Assembly: GCF_030052815.1 (NCBI RefSeq)
Contig: NC_079510.1
Coordinates: 37,420,358-37,484,357 of the forward strand
Source of the DNA: Hevea brasiliensis
Taxonomy: Eukaryota; Streptophyta; Magnoliopsida; Malpighiales; Euphorbiaceae
Direction: 5' to 3'
DNA length: 64,000 nucleotides
Below the pieces are notes generated by a model, which saw nothing but the letters and a program-made list of their open reading frames with translations, was not told the DNA's origin and searched no databases. The translations under genes were made by a program, and so were the position numbers. Shown one piece after another: positions 12,301 to 24,700 of the stretch. Each line of letters begins with the position of its first letter. The first letter of the stretch is position 1.

Positions 12301-14994
12301 TTAATGCTAAGATACACTTACTCAATGTAGGGTTTCACTTCTTCACAAGTTAACATTACATAAACTCGTGTTGCATTGTATTCTTGTTCATTCAAATATC
12401 TCCGTTTACCTTTTCCAATTGTCTGACTACCATGAATGAAAATTTTAAGATTCCAAGCATGTTATTCTGACTTATCAAGATGGGTGAAATTCCTAGGAAC
12501 CTTTCTATGCCTTGTGTGCACATGAGGCTTGAAATAATGAGCACATAATGATGAGGCCTCTTCAACAAGATATGCGTTGCACATAGAACCTTTAACTCTT
12601 GCTTTATTTTTTATGTTGTTCTTTAGCTTTCAAAGGTACCTATAATCAATTACATGATTTAAGGTTACAAAACTATTTATTGATTAACATACAATGAACT
12701 AACATTTGTATATAATTTATGAATCAACTTTACCTTTCAAATGGATATTTCCTGAACTAGACCAAGAATCCATGCTTCATATGCCAAGTGCATAGGGAGA
12801 TGTTCCATCGAGTTAAAGAAGCTTGGGGAAAATATTCATTCTAGCTATCAAAGGAATCTGTTCATTAAGCCAAAATATATCATCAGATCAGATGGTACAT
12901 GAAGTTAGTTCTTTAAAGAAATTTCACATTTCAGTTATTAGCTGCCAAACATTTGATGGCAATAGTTCACGTAAAGCTATTGGAAGTATTCTTTGCATTA
13001 AGACATGGTAATCATGACTTTTCATTCCAAACATCTTTAGTTTATGCACGTTAACACATCTCCTCAAGTTTGAAACATATCCATCTAGGAATTTTATAGA
13101 TTTTAACCGATCATGTAATACTGTCTTGGAATGTTTGTTAAGAGTGTAACTGGCCTTGGGATATTTTCTTGACGTTGCATCCCTATCCAACTTAGGCCGT
13201 TTGCATACCTCCTTTAAATCTTCCATCGATTTCACATTGTCCTTAGTTTTCCCTTCAACATTCATTACAGTGTTGAAAATGTTTTAAACACATTTTTCTC
13301 TATGTGCATGACATCGAGATTGTGTCTAACAAAGTTTGTGCTCTAGTAAGGCAAATCCCAAAATAGGCTCCTTTTTCTCCAACTAGTGGTTTTAGCAATT
13401 CAGATGTTTATCTCATCAGCACCTAGATTTATCACCCTCCTTAAACTTTTTTCATCAATTTGGTTTAATATATCTACCCCAAAAAGAATAGGTGGTACTG
13501 TTTTGGTCACAATATGATTCTTTTTGAATGTTATTTTATTCCTTTTAAAAAGGTGGTCAAGTGGTAAGAACTTGCGATGATTGTCAAACCAAGATTGTTT
13601 ACCACCATTGGTTAGAGTAAATGCATCTGAATGCTCCATACAATCAGGGGATGCTATTCTTCTAGCTGTGCTCCATCCAAAAAGCATTGAGTATGCTAGA
13701 AAATCACTGATGGTCCACATTAATGCAGCACTCATAACAAAGTTATTCTTTTATGACGTGTCATATGTCTCCACTCCAACTTCCCACAAACTCTTTCAAT
13801 TCTCTATTAAGATGTTGCAAATAAGCATTTAACTTATCCTTCAGATTCCTTGGACCAGGAACAATCACTATAAGGAACATATACTCCTCTTTCATACACA
13901 ATTAGGGTGGTAAGTTGTAAGGTGTAAAAATTACATGCCAAGAGGAGTATTGTTGTCCTAATTGACCAAATGTTTAAAATCCATCTGTTCAAAGTCCTAG
14001 TCTAACATTTTGAGTTTCAATTGCGAAAGATGGATGAGTATTGTTGAAATGATGCCAAACAAGTGAATCAGAATAGTGTCGCATTACTCCTTCTTCTGAT
14101 TCATGATCAGCGTGCCATGTCATAAACTTTGCAGTTGCATGTGATGCATATAACCATTGCAACTTGGGCATGAGGGGAAAGTAATACATCTTCTTATATG
14201 GGACTTATTTTTGGGATTTTCCAAATCCTCTTATATGTCATTTGTACCTCAGATGCGAACACACTTTGCAAATTGTAAACTCACTATCTTCTTTCTAATA
14301 GAGCATGTATCCATTGCAACAATAATGAATCTTGTCCACAGGTAGACCCAAATCTTATATGAACTTCTTTGTGCTATAGAAATTATCAGTCATTACAATA
14401 TCCTCGAGTAAAGCCTCCTTTGATAGTTAGTAGAACTCATCAAAACACCTCTCAGATATATGGTGTTTTGCCTTTATGTTAATAAGGTGAGCTACGATTG
14501 ATAACTGGCAATGGGATTCACACCTTGTCCACAATGTCTGATTCATAGTGCTTAACATTTTGTATAGTTTTTTTCGCTGCACAACTTAGAGGGCACTTGG
14601 TATCATTAGGACAAAAGTCTTGCCCTGCAACATCCATAACCATAACCTTATAATTATTGTAAGTTGCATGATGATCATCATGATGTTCATCATCAGGTGC
14701 ATCTTCAAATTGTTGTTTATGGGTAGCCGGAGACTGCAATTCACCATGTGAAAACCAATCGTGATATAATAGTTTAAAACCATGCTTCATAAGGTGCAAC
14801 CTAACCGTGTATTCATCTTCAAATGACTGATTGTGACACTTAAATCGGTTACATGGGCACCTTAATAAGGATACATTCATACATTCTGGATGCTTTTTTG
14901 CTTATATGATGAACTCATTAATTCCTTTCACAAAATTAGGGTGTAAAAGTCCTTCCCTATACCTCTTATACATCCACGTATGATACGCATGCAT
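9328..14994 (-). pseudogene. TNPD-like CACTA transposase (TNP2 domain), decayed and interrupted
   Basis: The likely start is ATG at 14994, in the HTWMYKR context of the N-terminal transposase-associated domain. That domain continues to about 14750 and contains RCPCNRFKC and HGE. TNP2 core segments follow: 14189-13989 (YFPLMPKLQWLY, MTWHA, NVRLGL), 13735-13400 (ALMWTISDFLAY, HRKFLPLDH) and 13265-12924 (GMKSHDYHVLMQRILP). Further remnants (FFNSMEHLPMHLAYE, NAYLVEEAS, HYFKPHV) lie at 12830-12480. A DUF4216-like part at 9768-9640 (TILFKCEWFD, GTKVH, YKLVDFN) and an acidic tail end with a stop at 9328. Frames shift and stops are frequent, so it is a pseudogene. A solo LTR at 9912-12021 splits it just before DUF4216. 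The reading resumes in a plausible place on the far side once the 5-bp target duplication is allowed for. Confidence 0.85.
9912..12021 (-). mobile_element. Solo LTR (2110 bp), probably Ty1/copia type
   Basis: On the minus strand it starts TGTTAGTAGTGTGCCCTAG at 12021 and ends GCTCCTTCA at 9912, so it has TG...CA ends. Perfect 5-bp target duplications GTATC lie at 9907-9911 and 12022-12026. No PBS, PPT or coding region occurs inside, so it is a solo LTR left by recombination between two LTRs. The superfamily is inferred from its terminal sequence and size. The host CACTA transposase reads on either side of it. Confidence 0.88.
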
Positions 14995-15238
14995 CTTTGT
15001 TCTTAAATCTAGATAAGACAAGGGGAAATGTACAGGTTACACTCTAGACAAATTCATTTGCAATTTACAACTCTATGGAATTGTAATTTTTATATGGTAT
15101 GTAAAAAAATAGACAATATCTCCCTTAGGTTTTCCAAGTGCAAACACAAAGAAATATGCACTTAAAAAATGAAGAGAAATTTCCTAGCTAAGTATTTACA
15201 TGTCAATAACTACAAATTTCCAATCACCAAAGATTTCA

Positions 15239-15508
15239 TGTAGAGTGTGCTTTCCAAAATAGAGTGTGACTAAGACATTGAAAGAGTATGTAAAGTTTGA
15301 TTATTAAAATTGTTCAAGTGTTAATTGATAATATGCACAAATAAACAATCCTTCACACGTTCATGCTCATTGATGTAGAGTGTGCTTTCCAAAATAGAGT
15401 GTGACTAAGACATTGAAAGAGTATGTAAAGTTTGATTATTAAAATTGTTCAAGTGTTAATTGATAATATGCACAAATAAACAATCCTTCACACGTTCATG
15501 CTCATTGA
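15239..15508. repeat. Exact tandem duplication, 2 x 135 bp
   Basis: The unit beginning TGTAGAGTGTGCTTTCC at 15239-15373 is repeated at 15374-15508 with no difference that I can see. It lies inside the CACTA element upstream of the TNPD-like gene. Lack of divergence implies a recent event, or an assembly duplication. Confidence 0.95.
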
Positions 15509-15748
15509 TTATAGCCACATCAATGTGGCTATATCAAGGAGCATGAATGCATGAAGGTGTTATTTGACACCCATTATCAGTGTACATTTTTTTATGCATC
15601 AAGGTGTTTATTGGATAATTCTTTCTGAAACTCTCATTGCTTAGGACTATTAAGAAGAAAATCCTCATAATCATGGTCAAAACGCTAATAATGCCTAAAA
15701 TTTGCTTCATTTTAGGCATAATGAAAATGAAGAGTGTGTATTATCTTG

Positions 15749-16237
15749 TGGATAAATTTTAACAACTATCCCTGAACTTATATGGTTGTAACACTATAGT
15801 CCTTTAACTTTAAAATGTAACATAAAACTCTCTCAACTTTTAAATTTTACATAATAAAATCCCTCTAACTTTCAATTACTGATTTTTCAGTTAAATGCTG
15901 ATGTGAATAGATTTAGCATGGCGCTTAGTCAGTATTTTTCTTTCCTTTCTTATGCAAAGTGTAAAATTATTCTCTCTACACATGAAAAATTATTTTTTCT
16001 ATAGAGAGTAGAAGGATTCAATTTACACATGGCTTGAGAGAGAAAAGAGAAATGATGACTAAGTATTACGCTAGAACTATCCAGGTTAACGTCTAACTGG
16101 AAAATCAATGATTAGAGGTTGGAGGGATTTTACTGTTCAAAATTTGAAAGTTGGGGGGATTTTATGTTACATTTTTAAATTGAAGGCCTGTAATATTACA
16201 ACTATATAAGTTCAAGGACGGTTGTTAAAATTTACCC
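15749..16237. mobile_element. Mutator-like MITE, copy 1
   Basis: This is a 489-bp foldback element with long inverted arms. The left arm reads GATAAATTTTAACAAC... and the right arm is its inverse, ending GTTGTTAAAATTTACCC. A 9-bp direct repeat ATTATCTTG flanks it at 15740-15748 and 16238-16246. A 9-bp duplication points to the Mutator superfamily. There is no coding capacity. It resembles copy 2 along its length. Confidence 0.85.
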
Positions 16238-16566
16238 ATTATCTTGCATTTACAAAATATGTTTTTTTATCAATTTAATTGAAAATGATAAAGATATATA
16301 ATGAAAATAGCTTGGTAAAACCTTAAGAGGGATGTATGAGGTTTGTTACATCCATAATCATTACATAAAAGACTATATGAATAAGCAAACAAATGAGTTG
16401 AAGAATAGGAAATTCAGATACTTGTATATTCCGCATAGAAGTGAAGCCCCACAATGTATGAAATTAAAACTAGAGTAGAAAATTTGAATACTGTGAGGAT
16501 CTAAATCAGGTTTATTTCTAGAAGATGATATATCCTGAAAAGGGATCAATCTAAATCATAAACTAT

Positions 16567-17053
16567 GGATAAATTTCAATAATTGTCCCTGAACTTATAT
16601 GGTTATAACACTATAGTCCTTCAACTTTAAAATGTAACTTAAAACCGCCTAAACTTTCAAATTTTGCATAATAAAATCCTCTAACTTTCAATTACTGATT
16701 TTCTAGTTAGAAACTGACGTGAACAGCTCTCACATGACACTTAGTCAATATTTTTCTCTCTTCTCTTATGCAAAGTATAAAATTATTCTCTTTACATGTG
16801 AAAAATTATTCTGTCTATAGAGAGAAAAATAATTTAATTTACACATGGCTTTAGAGAGAAAAGAGAAATACTGACTAAACTCCATGCTAGAACTATCTAT
16901 GTCAGCATCTAACTTAAAAACTGGTAATTAGAGGTTAGAGGGATTTTACTGTACAAAATATGAAAGTTGATGGGGCTTTATGTTACATTTTCAAGTTGAG
17001 GGACTATAATGTTACAACTAGATAAGTTCAGGGATGATTGTTAAAATTTATCC
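16567..17053. mobile_element. Mutator-like MITE, copy 2
   Basis: This is a 487-bp element of the same family as copy 1, in the same orientation. Its arms are GGATAAATTTCAATAATT... and ...AATTTATCC. The flanking direct repeat is CATAAACTAT (16557-16566 and 17054-17063), which can be read as 9 or 10 bp because the terminal base is ambiguous. It has independent flanks, so it is a separate insertion and not a tandem duplicate. Confidence 0.85.
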
Positions 17054-17063
17054 CATAAACTAT

Positions 17064-19022
17064 TCAAAATAAAATGAATAGTTATGAATTGAAGTAAAGT
17101 AATAAAAAGGTTAAAGAAAAGAGTGAGATGATATCCATGCATTCAATACCCACAAAAGTAGGTACTATTGATGTGATTTGTCACATTTACAATTGTTTCT
17201 CATCAAACTTAGAAAGAAATGACTTAGTCCACAAGTAAGAAGATGGTGCATCCAAATTACAAAAGCTTTGTCAATATTAAAATACTATTTACAAAAGCTT
17301 TGAATGAAGTTGGAGTGTGGTATAGTGAAATAATAGACAGTGCAACCATTTCTTTCTAAGTGAGATGGGTAACAAGTTAATGGTTCCATAGCTAAGACAA
17401 AAAATATTCCACCTACTTTAGAAAATAAAATTATCAGGTTGAATGGGTTGGATACATCTTCATTAAATTTAGAGTTAGACATAGTTTAGTCCAAAGTTAC
17501 AAAGTCCCAAATGAAACCCATAGCATAAACATTAAAGAAGTTCTGAATTTCAAAAGGAACAAAACATCAGGGGTATTTTACATTGCAAAATAAAAAAGTA
17601 ACAGAAGGCACAAAATTAAAATAGTTGGAGCAGAGAAAATTTCTTTCCCAAAAACCAATCAAACCATGGTTCTCAAACCTACTCATAATTGTTGCAAATT
17701 CCTAAAATAAATGGTCAAGATATGTGTAATGAAATAGAGATTGCTAAAGTAGATAATTATATATGTAGTAATTGAAATAGAGATTCATTAATTAGATATT
17801 TAAAACTTGTATTTAACTATTATAGAGTTACAGTTTAGACCTTTATTGCAAGATACAAAAGCTAAAGCTTTACAGAATGTAGGATAGATCTACAAACACA
17901 AACATCAATATCTCAAAAAATGTCAAATTATATATCAATGCAATATGGCCTCAAATTAGGGTTCTACAAATATGGATTAAATAAAAATTTATAACCAATT
18001 AAATCAAAGTTTCAAAAACAATAGATGATAAATACGATTATGCACTAAAGGCTTATATGGCACACACATAATCCTTCAAGGGCAAATTAAGGTCTCATAG
18101 TGCTCTAAAGTAGCGGCCGAAGCTAGGGGAAAAGACAAAGCTTTCGCTCAACGAAATAATGGCAGCAAGAAATAGCATAAGTAGTGTTAGAATGCAGAGA
18201 TCATTTTCTCAAGTTGATGAAGGTTTAGGTCTTTGATAGGTTTCTTAAACAAAGACATCCTAAGCAGAAATCGATTCTAAATGTAGAAGCTGAAGCAACA
18301 CAAGTTTCCTAAGCTTTTCTTTTAAATTAATGTTGACAACCATTAGGGTAGATCAATTAAATCAAAGTTTTAAAAGTGTGATAACAATGGATGGAGCAAA
18401 AAAAAAAAAAAAAAACCTAACAACTGTGAGAGGAGATTGCTCCGACAATCACGATTATGGACTAAAGGCTTATATGGACTGAAGATCATAACCTATGATT
18501 CTTGATAATGAGTAACACCACGGTGGGAGACAGATGAACTCTGAAGCATTAAGAGGGAATTGACTTCATTGGAGGTTTCGGCTAAAACGAGCTGCAAATT
18601 TTGAGAAATAGAAATATAGGGTTTGTCACTGTAGCCGAATAACAGTAGCGAGATTTCCAATTGCTTTCTTAGGGCTTTTGTAAGGAAGTTTATATTTTAT
18701 CAATAATAGAGTTCCAATTGTTTTTACTTATCACTTTAACTAAATAATAAACTTTAACAATTAAAATTTTATTCTAACAGTTTCAATTAGGAGTAAAGTT
18801 TATTTACAAAATAATATTTCATACAAATCAAATTACTTTTTCAATAATATTTAAATTTTAAAATAATTATAATCACACAATATGTACAATCTTGTTAAAA
18901 TAATAAAAAAAAAGAAATATGTACAAGCTATTTTTGTTACAAGTCACAAAATGCCAAAATTGAAAATAAATTTAAATTTAATTTTTTTTTATATTTTAGT
19001 CTTTTATTTTTTTAAAAGTCAG

Positions 19023-19080
<58 letters not shown>

Positions 19081-19394
19081 TTATTTTTTTATGTATTATA
19101 ATATTTAACATTCAAAGACTTAGATCAAATATAATATTTAATCATAATTTTTATTATTTTTTAAAAATAAATTTGCTATGTTTCATTACATAAATGCATT
19201 TTCAATATAATAAATTTTTCCATAACAACAAATACTTATATACAATATAATTTTTTTTTTTTTTACAAAAGAAACACTAATGGCTATTTTCTTATAAATA
19301 AAAAGGTACAATTTTTATTTACAATAAAATTTTAAAATAAAATAAATTAAAATGTCAAATTAAATGAGTAAATACATTATTGAATAATTTTAAT
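17064..19394. other. CACTA right-arm non-coding region
   Basis: No gene was recognised. It contains two related segments sharing AATTAAATCAAAGTTT and GACTAAAGGCTTATATGG-like words (about 17990-18065 and 18353-18480), an A16-17 run near 18400 and the TA microsatellite listed separately. It presumably belonged to the 5' side of the transposase transcription unit, but nothing in it proves a promoter. Confidence 0.5.
19028..19075. repeat. (TA)n microsatellite
   Basis: An uninterrupted alternating TA run of about 48 bp lies in the right arm of the CACTA element. Confidence 0.95.
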
Positions 19395-19690
19395 TTAGCA
19401 ACGAATTTCTATTGCCGTTCAAATAGCAACGGATTTCAAAGTCCGTTGTTATTTATCAGATCATATATTTTTCAATTATATATTAGCACCAAACTTTAGC
19501 AATAAACTTATTGTTTCTTACTAATAGCAACATATTTAGCAGCAGACATGTGAATTATTTGCTAAACTATTGCACAATATAATTTTATTTTGAATTTGCA
19601 ACTACATGACGTAACTATTGCAAAATCTATTGCAAAAAGAAACGGATTAATTTCGGTTGCAAAATTCTATTGCAAATTTGCATTTTTTTA
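19395..19690. repeat. Right subterminal repeat array of the CACTA element
   Basis: Degenerate copies of the same motif as at the left end occur in both orientations (TAGCAACGGATTTC, AAGTCCGTTGTTA, TTGCAAAATCTATTGC). They pair the two ends of the element and support the right boundary at 19696. Confidence 0.8.
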
Positions 19691-19699
19691 GTGGTGTTT

Positions 19700-20836
19700 T
19701 GTTTTAGATTGGGACATCTTTGTTTCCTTCTGGATTTGAGGTTTGCTTTCTTGGGGTAATAATCTTCTATAAATGGAGTAAGAGCACAAATCATTATAGA
19801 AGATTGATATACATAAGATAGAGTAAGAGTTTAGTAAAGACAGAGGCTCAGCATTATAAAAGATGGAATGAGGTGTTTGTGGTGGTAAATGTTGGTCATA
19901 TGAGGGCTAGCAATTAATCTGTTAACTCTAGTACCGTGTATGGCATAGTATTTTGAGAACTAACTGCTTAATTGTATGTGAGATATGAAGTTCTATAATC
20001 GCTTATAATAAATAAGGTGTGCCTCTATTATTAGTAATTGCTTTTGGTAGAAATGAATCACATGAACCTAAAAGCACTCATGTTAAATGTGCTCAAATTT
20101 TTGTAGTGTAACGGTGGGTGTCCCACAGAAAGGCTATCTACCAAAGCATATATATTACCAATTTTAAGTTTTAAAAATAATTAGTAAAATTTAGTAATCG
20201 TAAGCATTAATCTCTTTATTTTCAATTTCAACAAATAACTATCAGCCACCACTTAACTATATGGTTTGCTTTTCTAATTCTTTTTACATTTTTAAATACA
20301 CATATTGATATTAATTGCCATTTTATTTGTGATCCACATAAAGATCATTGCAACTTGCTATATAAACCCACCAAAACATAGTCCAATGATGTATATATTC
20401 TTTAAAGTTTTGGGTTGTGATTAATTTCAAACACTCGTGGCAAGTTGGGCATTCAAAATCTTCATGTATTAACTTGAGAGGCACTTGTGAAGCTTGATAT
20501 TAGGTTGAAATTTTGCTCAAGTTACTTGCAGAATATTTTTTCATAGTTGTACATATATATCAGCTGTATCTTTATGTAATCTTGTAAATTAGGTAGGATT
20601 GATAGAGTCCATATATTTTTTGTGCCCATGTATCAAAGGCATATGTCAAAAGTCAAGATTTTGATAAAATATTTGGGAAGATATAGTGATTATAATTAAG
20701 AAATTTTTTTTAAAAATATTCAATATAAATAATTAATGTAATTTTGTTGTATAACTCTGTAAAAAATTTCCTATATTATTCAATAAAAAGAAAAAAAACC
20801 TGAGTTCCAATGATATCTAATGAGTTATTGAGCTAG
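19700..20836. other. Flank between the CACTA element and the Tat-like element
   Basis: AT-rich sequence with no recognised gene, RNA or transposon end. It is the pre-insertion context left of the old retrotransposon and was presumably joined to sequence after 48507 before that insertion. Confidence 0.5.
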
Positions 20837-20841
20837 CCTAG

Positions 20842-21097
20842 TGATGCTGTCGTGAGTTCTTAGAGTCCAATCCCAATGCCATGTAGAACTACAATAAAGA
20901 AAAATGTGAGGTGAGTCGTTTTCCAGCAAGCCACTCTAACGCTCAAGTCAGAAAACTGGATGTGAAAATATGAAGAAGAATTGTAATAAGATTTTGAGAA
21001 TGAGAATGTGCATACCTGTTTCCTCGATCTTTTTTGTTATTTATAAGCTTTGAGGGAATAACCGTTGCCCTTATTACAAAGATAATTGGAGATTTTG
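20842..21097 (-). repeat. Left (3') LTR of the Tat-like element, first part
   Basis: It starts TGATGCTGTCGTGAGTTC and aligns with the right LTR from 48002 (TGATGTTGACATGAGTTC). It is cut at 21097 by the TTTTG insertion. The LTR resumes at 32743. Confidence 0.9.
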
Positions 21098-21728
21098 TGT
21101 AACACCCCTATATTCGGTAGTGCGTTCTACTGTTCAGATGACCAGTGTCTGTCCGGACAGTTAGAATGCTTGGAACTATACTTAAATGTTAGTGAGGAGA
21201 TATAAAATAATGAAATACAATAGAGAAAAATACAAGAAAAATAAAGGAAAAATAAGAGCAATGAAATGTGATTAAGTTAAACGAGCCAAAAATCGTAGCG
21301 ATGGGTGACCGCACCGGGAAGTTGCGGCGAGAACCATTGACTAGCCCTGGACCACAGGGAATCCTGGGAAATATTTTTAAGACTTAAATAAACATTTATT
21401 GAGATATAATTGACTTAGAAAATGTTAAAGAAAATTTAATTAATTAGTACAAAGAAAAACCAAAAATTGAGAAACTGACAAAAATCGGTATTATTAAAAA
21501 ATCGAGAATAAAAATGGAATAGGGGCATTTTGGTCAATTAATATCCCGAGTTGCCTTTTGAACTAAATGTCTATGAAAATAAAATAATATTAAATTTTGA
21601 AAATTATATGAAAAATGAAATTATACATGAAATGCAATTAAGGGAAATTAAAGGGGTATAATTTGAAATAATTATATGTTGATTATTAATAAGTTAGTGG
21701 AAGATTAGTGGGGTACATAAGGTCACTT

Positions 21729-24700
21729 TGTAATACCCCTATTTGTATAGCCTGGTATATTTCACTATTCCGGTGGCCGGTGTCGGTCCGGACAATTAAG
21801 GGGATTAGAACCACATCTAAGACAACTAGATAAGCCCTAAACACAAATAATTAGTAATTGTTAAATACTTAAGTATAAATAAAAAAAAACAGAACACAAG
21901 AAGTTAAATGACCCGAGAGTCACAGCGATGGGTGACCCTCTCGGGAAGGATTGCGAAGTCGATTTAAACTCAAATTTCGAACAGTAAAATGTGATGCCAT
22001 GGTCCTTAGGACTATTGCAAACACAGTGGAAAAGAGAAAATCATAAAAAAGAATTGTTAAGCCGGTCAAATAATTAGGTCAGGGATTCGAAAGAAATATT
22101 GAATTATTTGCAAATTGGGTCGAATCGGCGAGGGGCAATTTGGTCAATTGACTCCTAGAGCTGACCCCTGACCTGAATGTCAAATAAAATCGGAGAAAAG
22201 AAAATTTTGGGATCAAGAATTAAATTAAAGAACTAATAGAAAAATAAATACAAAAGAAAAAGAAAAAAAAAGAGAAAAAGTATTATTACATCACTTGGAT
22301 GACATCATGGGTGATGTCAAAATCCAATTTAATTTTCCCACAATCTTTGACCAAGTTAATTAAAGTTAAATACACATAAAATACCTTAAAAAGAAAAGAA
22401 AAAACTAATTCTTGTCTTCTCCTATCTAGTGTGCTGCCCCACCTCTCACTAAGTCACCATGGAAGAAACTCCATTGAAGCTTGAGTTCAAGCTTCAAAAC
22501 TCCTACTAAACCTTACCTTGACCCCAAATTAATCCATTAGAACTTGATAACCTCACTTGAGAAGAGGATTGAGTAAGAAAGAAAGAAGGAAAAAGGAGTG
22601 GAATTGAATATTGTACTTCAAAGTTTAAGGTTAGTGAATTTAAATTGAAAATTTATGTTTAATATTTGTGTTCTTGGTGTAGGTAACTTAGATCTTAACT
22701 TAAAATTAAAAGAAAATAATTGTTGGGGGAGTAATATGGAATTTCGTCCATCTAGGGTTAGGGTTTGATATGAATGAATTTGATGCATTTGAATGGTTGT
22801 TTAAGTTGAATTATATGTGTAGACAATGGATAGATGTTTAGAATGCATTAGGTTTGAAATTTATAAAAATTAGGGTTTTGGCACCTAGGGTTTGGGAGAC
22901 AAAACTTAAAGAAATGGTCAAATGGTATGTTTGACCTTGTTTGAGATGGAAAATGGTCATTTGTGACCAATTGTGGTGTGTAGGAAGTGTTGGAATTGAG
23001 TTTAAATTCGGATTGGTTATAGGCATTTTGCAGGCAGCAGGACCAAGGTCCCTTTCAGAGATCAAAACTGAAAATTTACCAACCCAATTGGTGTGAGGCC
23101 AATTGGGAATGAAACTAGACACAAAATGACACATTTTTCATTCAGGAATCATGCCCAAAAAGTGACTAAAACGTAGTGAACAAATTGACCAAATCCGGAT
23201 TAGGTAATCTGACCTGTATAAAAATGACCAAATGAATAGTATTTGTTCATTTAGCCATAACTTGGGATAGGCAGGTCTAAATGATCTGAAATTTTACCGG
23301 TAGAAAGCTGAGATATAGACCTAAAACTTTCATGAAGAAACCAACCCAAATTATGCCCTTAACCAAGTCATTTAGCCACCCAAATTTGGTGACCTAAAAC
23401 TACCAGAACCAGAGTTTGCCCAGAAAATCTGGGTAAGTCCAATCCGGCAGCCATGATTCAAATGGCTATAATTTGAGCTACAAAACTCCAATTGGAGTGT
23501 TTCAAAAAGGAGAATAAAGCTAAGACAATAAGGAACAATTTCTATGAAGAAAATTTAGCCAAATTCTAATAGCAAAATGACCAATGGAATAGTGCAACAT
23601 AAGACACCAAAACTGAAAATTTGCAAATTTGCCTAAAAGACTTAAAATTTGAGTAAACAACCAAAACCAACAAATTTAGTAATCAAAATGTCGTATATGG
23701 GTAAAATTGGAATTTCCATACCTATTAAGTATTAGAAAGTCAACAAATTGACTTAAATAGTGTAGTGAATAATAACCCAAAAACACAAATTTTAAAGAAC
23801 GCTAAGTTTAACATATTAAAGCTAGGTAAAAGTAAATTTGAAATTATTTTTGGATTTATGATAAGTTATGATACTGAAACACTGTGAAACTGTGTGTTTC
23901 AGTGGAAAAGAATACCGGAAAAGAACCCGAGGGATCGAGTCAAGGCCAAGAGGCGACTCGTATAAGGTTTGTGCACAACATCAATATGCTTTAAAATTCA
24001 TTTACAAAGTGCATGAAATGTGTATTATGCTTTTGCTTTGAATTGTTGAAAGTTTATTTGTGTATGTTTGAAATGGCAATAAACGTTTAGTAAATTGTTA
24101 AGATAAGTTTTGAAACCACAGTGTCATGACTATATATTTGAACACCTCACTAGCATGACTAGTGGGGGAAATCAGTTTCGAATTTTAATTCCTTCTCTGG
24201 CTGAAGTGTTGAGGTGTGTGCCAGTAGAAGAAGAAAAAGAATGGGTTCCCATATATTTGAGCTAGCTAGCCTTGTGTTGTGACTTCTTCTTAGCCTCCGG
24301 CTATTGAGATTATATTTGTTTCGAATGGCATAACATAACTATGTGTTTTTATGTAAATGGTTTTGAGACTTTTGAAATAAAATTGTTTGAACTAAAATCT
24401 TGTAGATCATGTTTTGTATTGATATCACATGTTCAGTTTAATTTTTAAATAAATATGTATTAAATTTTGCATAAAGATTATTTTAGTATGTTGTGCACCA
24501 CTGAGTCCTAATACTCAGCGATGGTTGTTATTGCTATCGCAGATATAGAGACTAGAGGAGCAGCAGAGTGAGCTGCTGAGGATTGAGGAGCTACCTACTT
24601 CGAAGTTATCGGGTATATTTTATACCCTGAATGTAAAAACTATTTTGATATATGTAAATGTATGTAACTGTATAGACATGTAAAATTGATTATGAGCAGT

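Larger units (their letters stand above)
6465..19696 (-). mobile_element. CACTA (En/Spm-like) DNA transposon, decayed
   Basis: The ends are CACCACAAAAAA... at 6465 and, on the other strand from 19696, CACCACTAAAAAAA. Both are flanked by TTT (6462-6464 and 19697-19699), which fits the 3-bp target duplication of this superfamily, although TTT in AT-rich DNA is weak evidence. Both ends carry subterminal arrays of a TTTGCAACGGAT-type motif in both orientations, a hallmark of CACTA elements. The interior encodes, on the minus strand, a TNP2-type transposase with Transpos_assoc and DUF4216-like parts, and a Transposase_24-like second gene. Both genes carry many stops and frameshifts. The 13.2 kb include one solo LTR of 2.1 kb and two MITEs of about 0.5 kb as later insertions. 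Whether the true terminus is CACCAC or CACTA is open. Confidence 0.85.

Noticed and set aside
18882..19193. 103-codon plus-strand frame with long YI run
   Set aside because: Produced by the (TA)n microsatellite inside the CACTA element.
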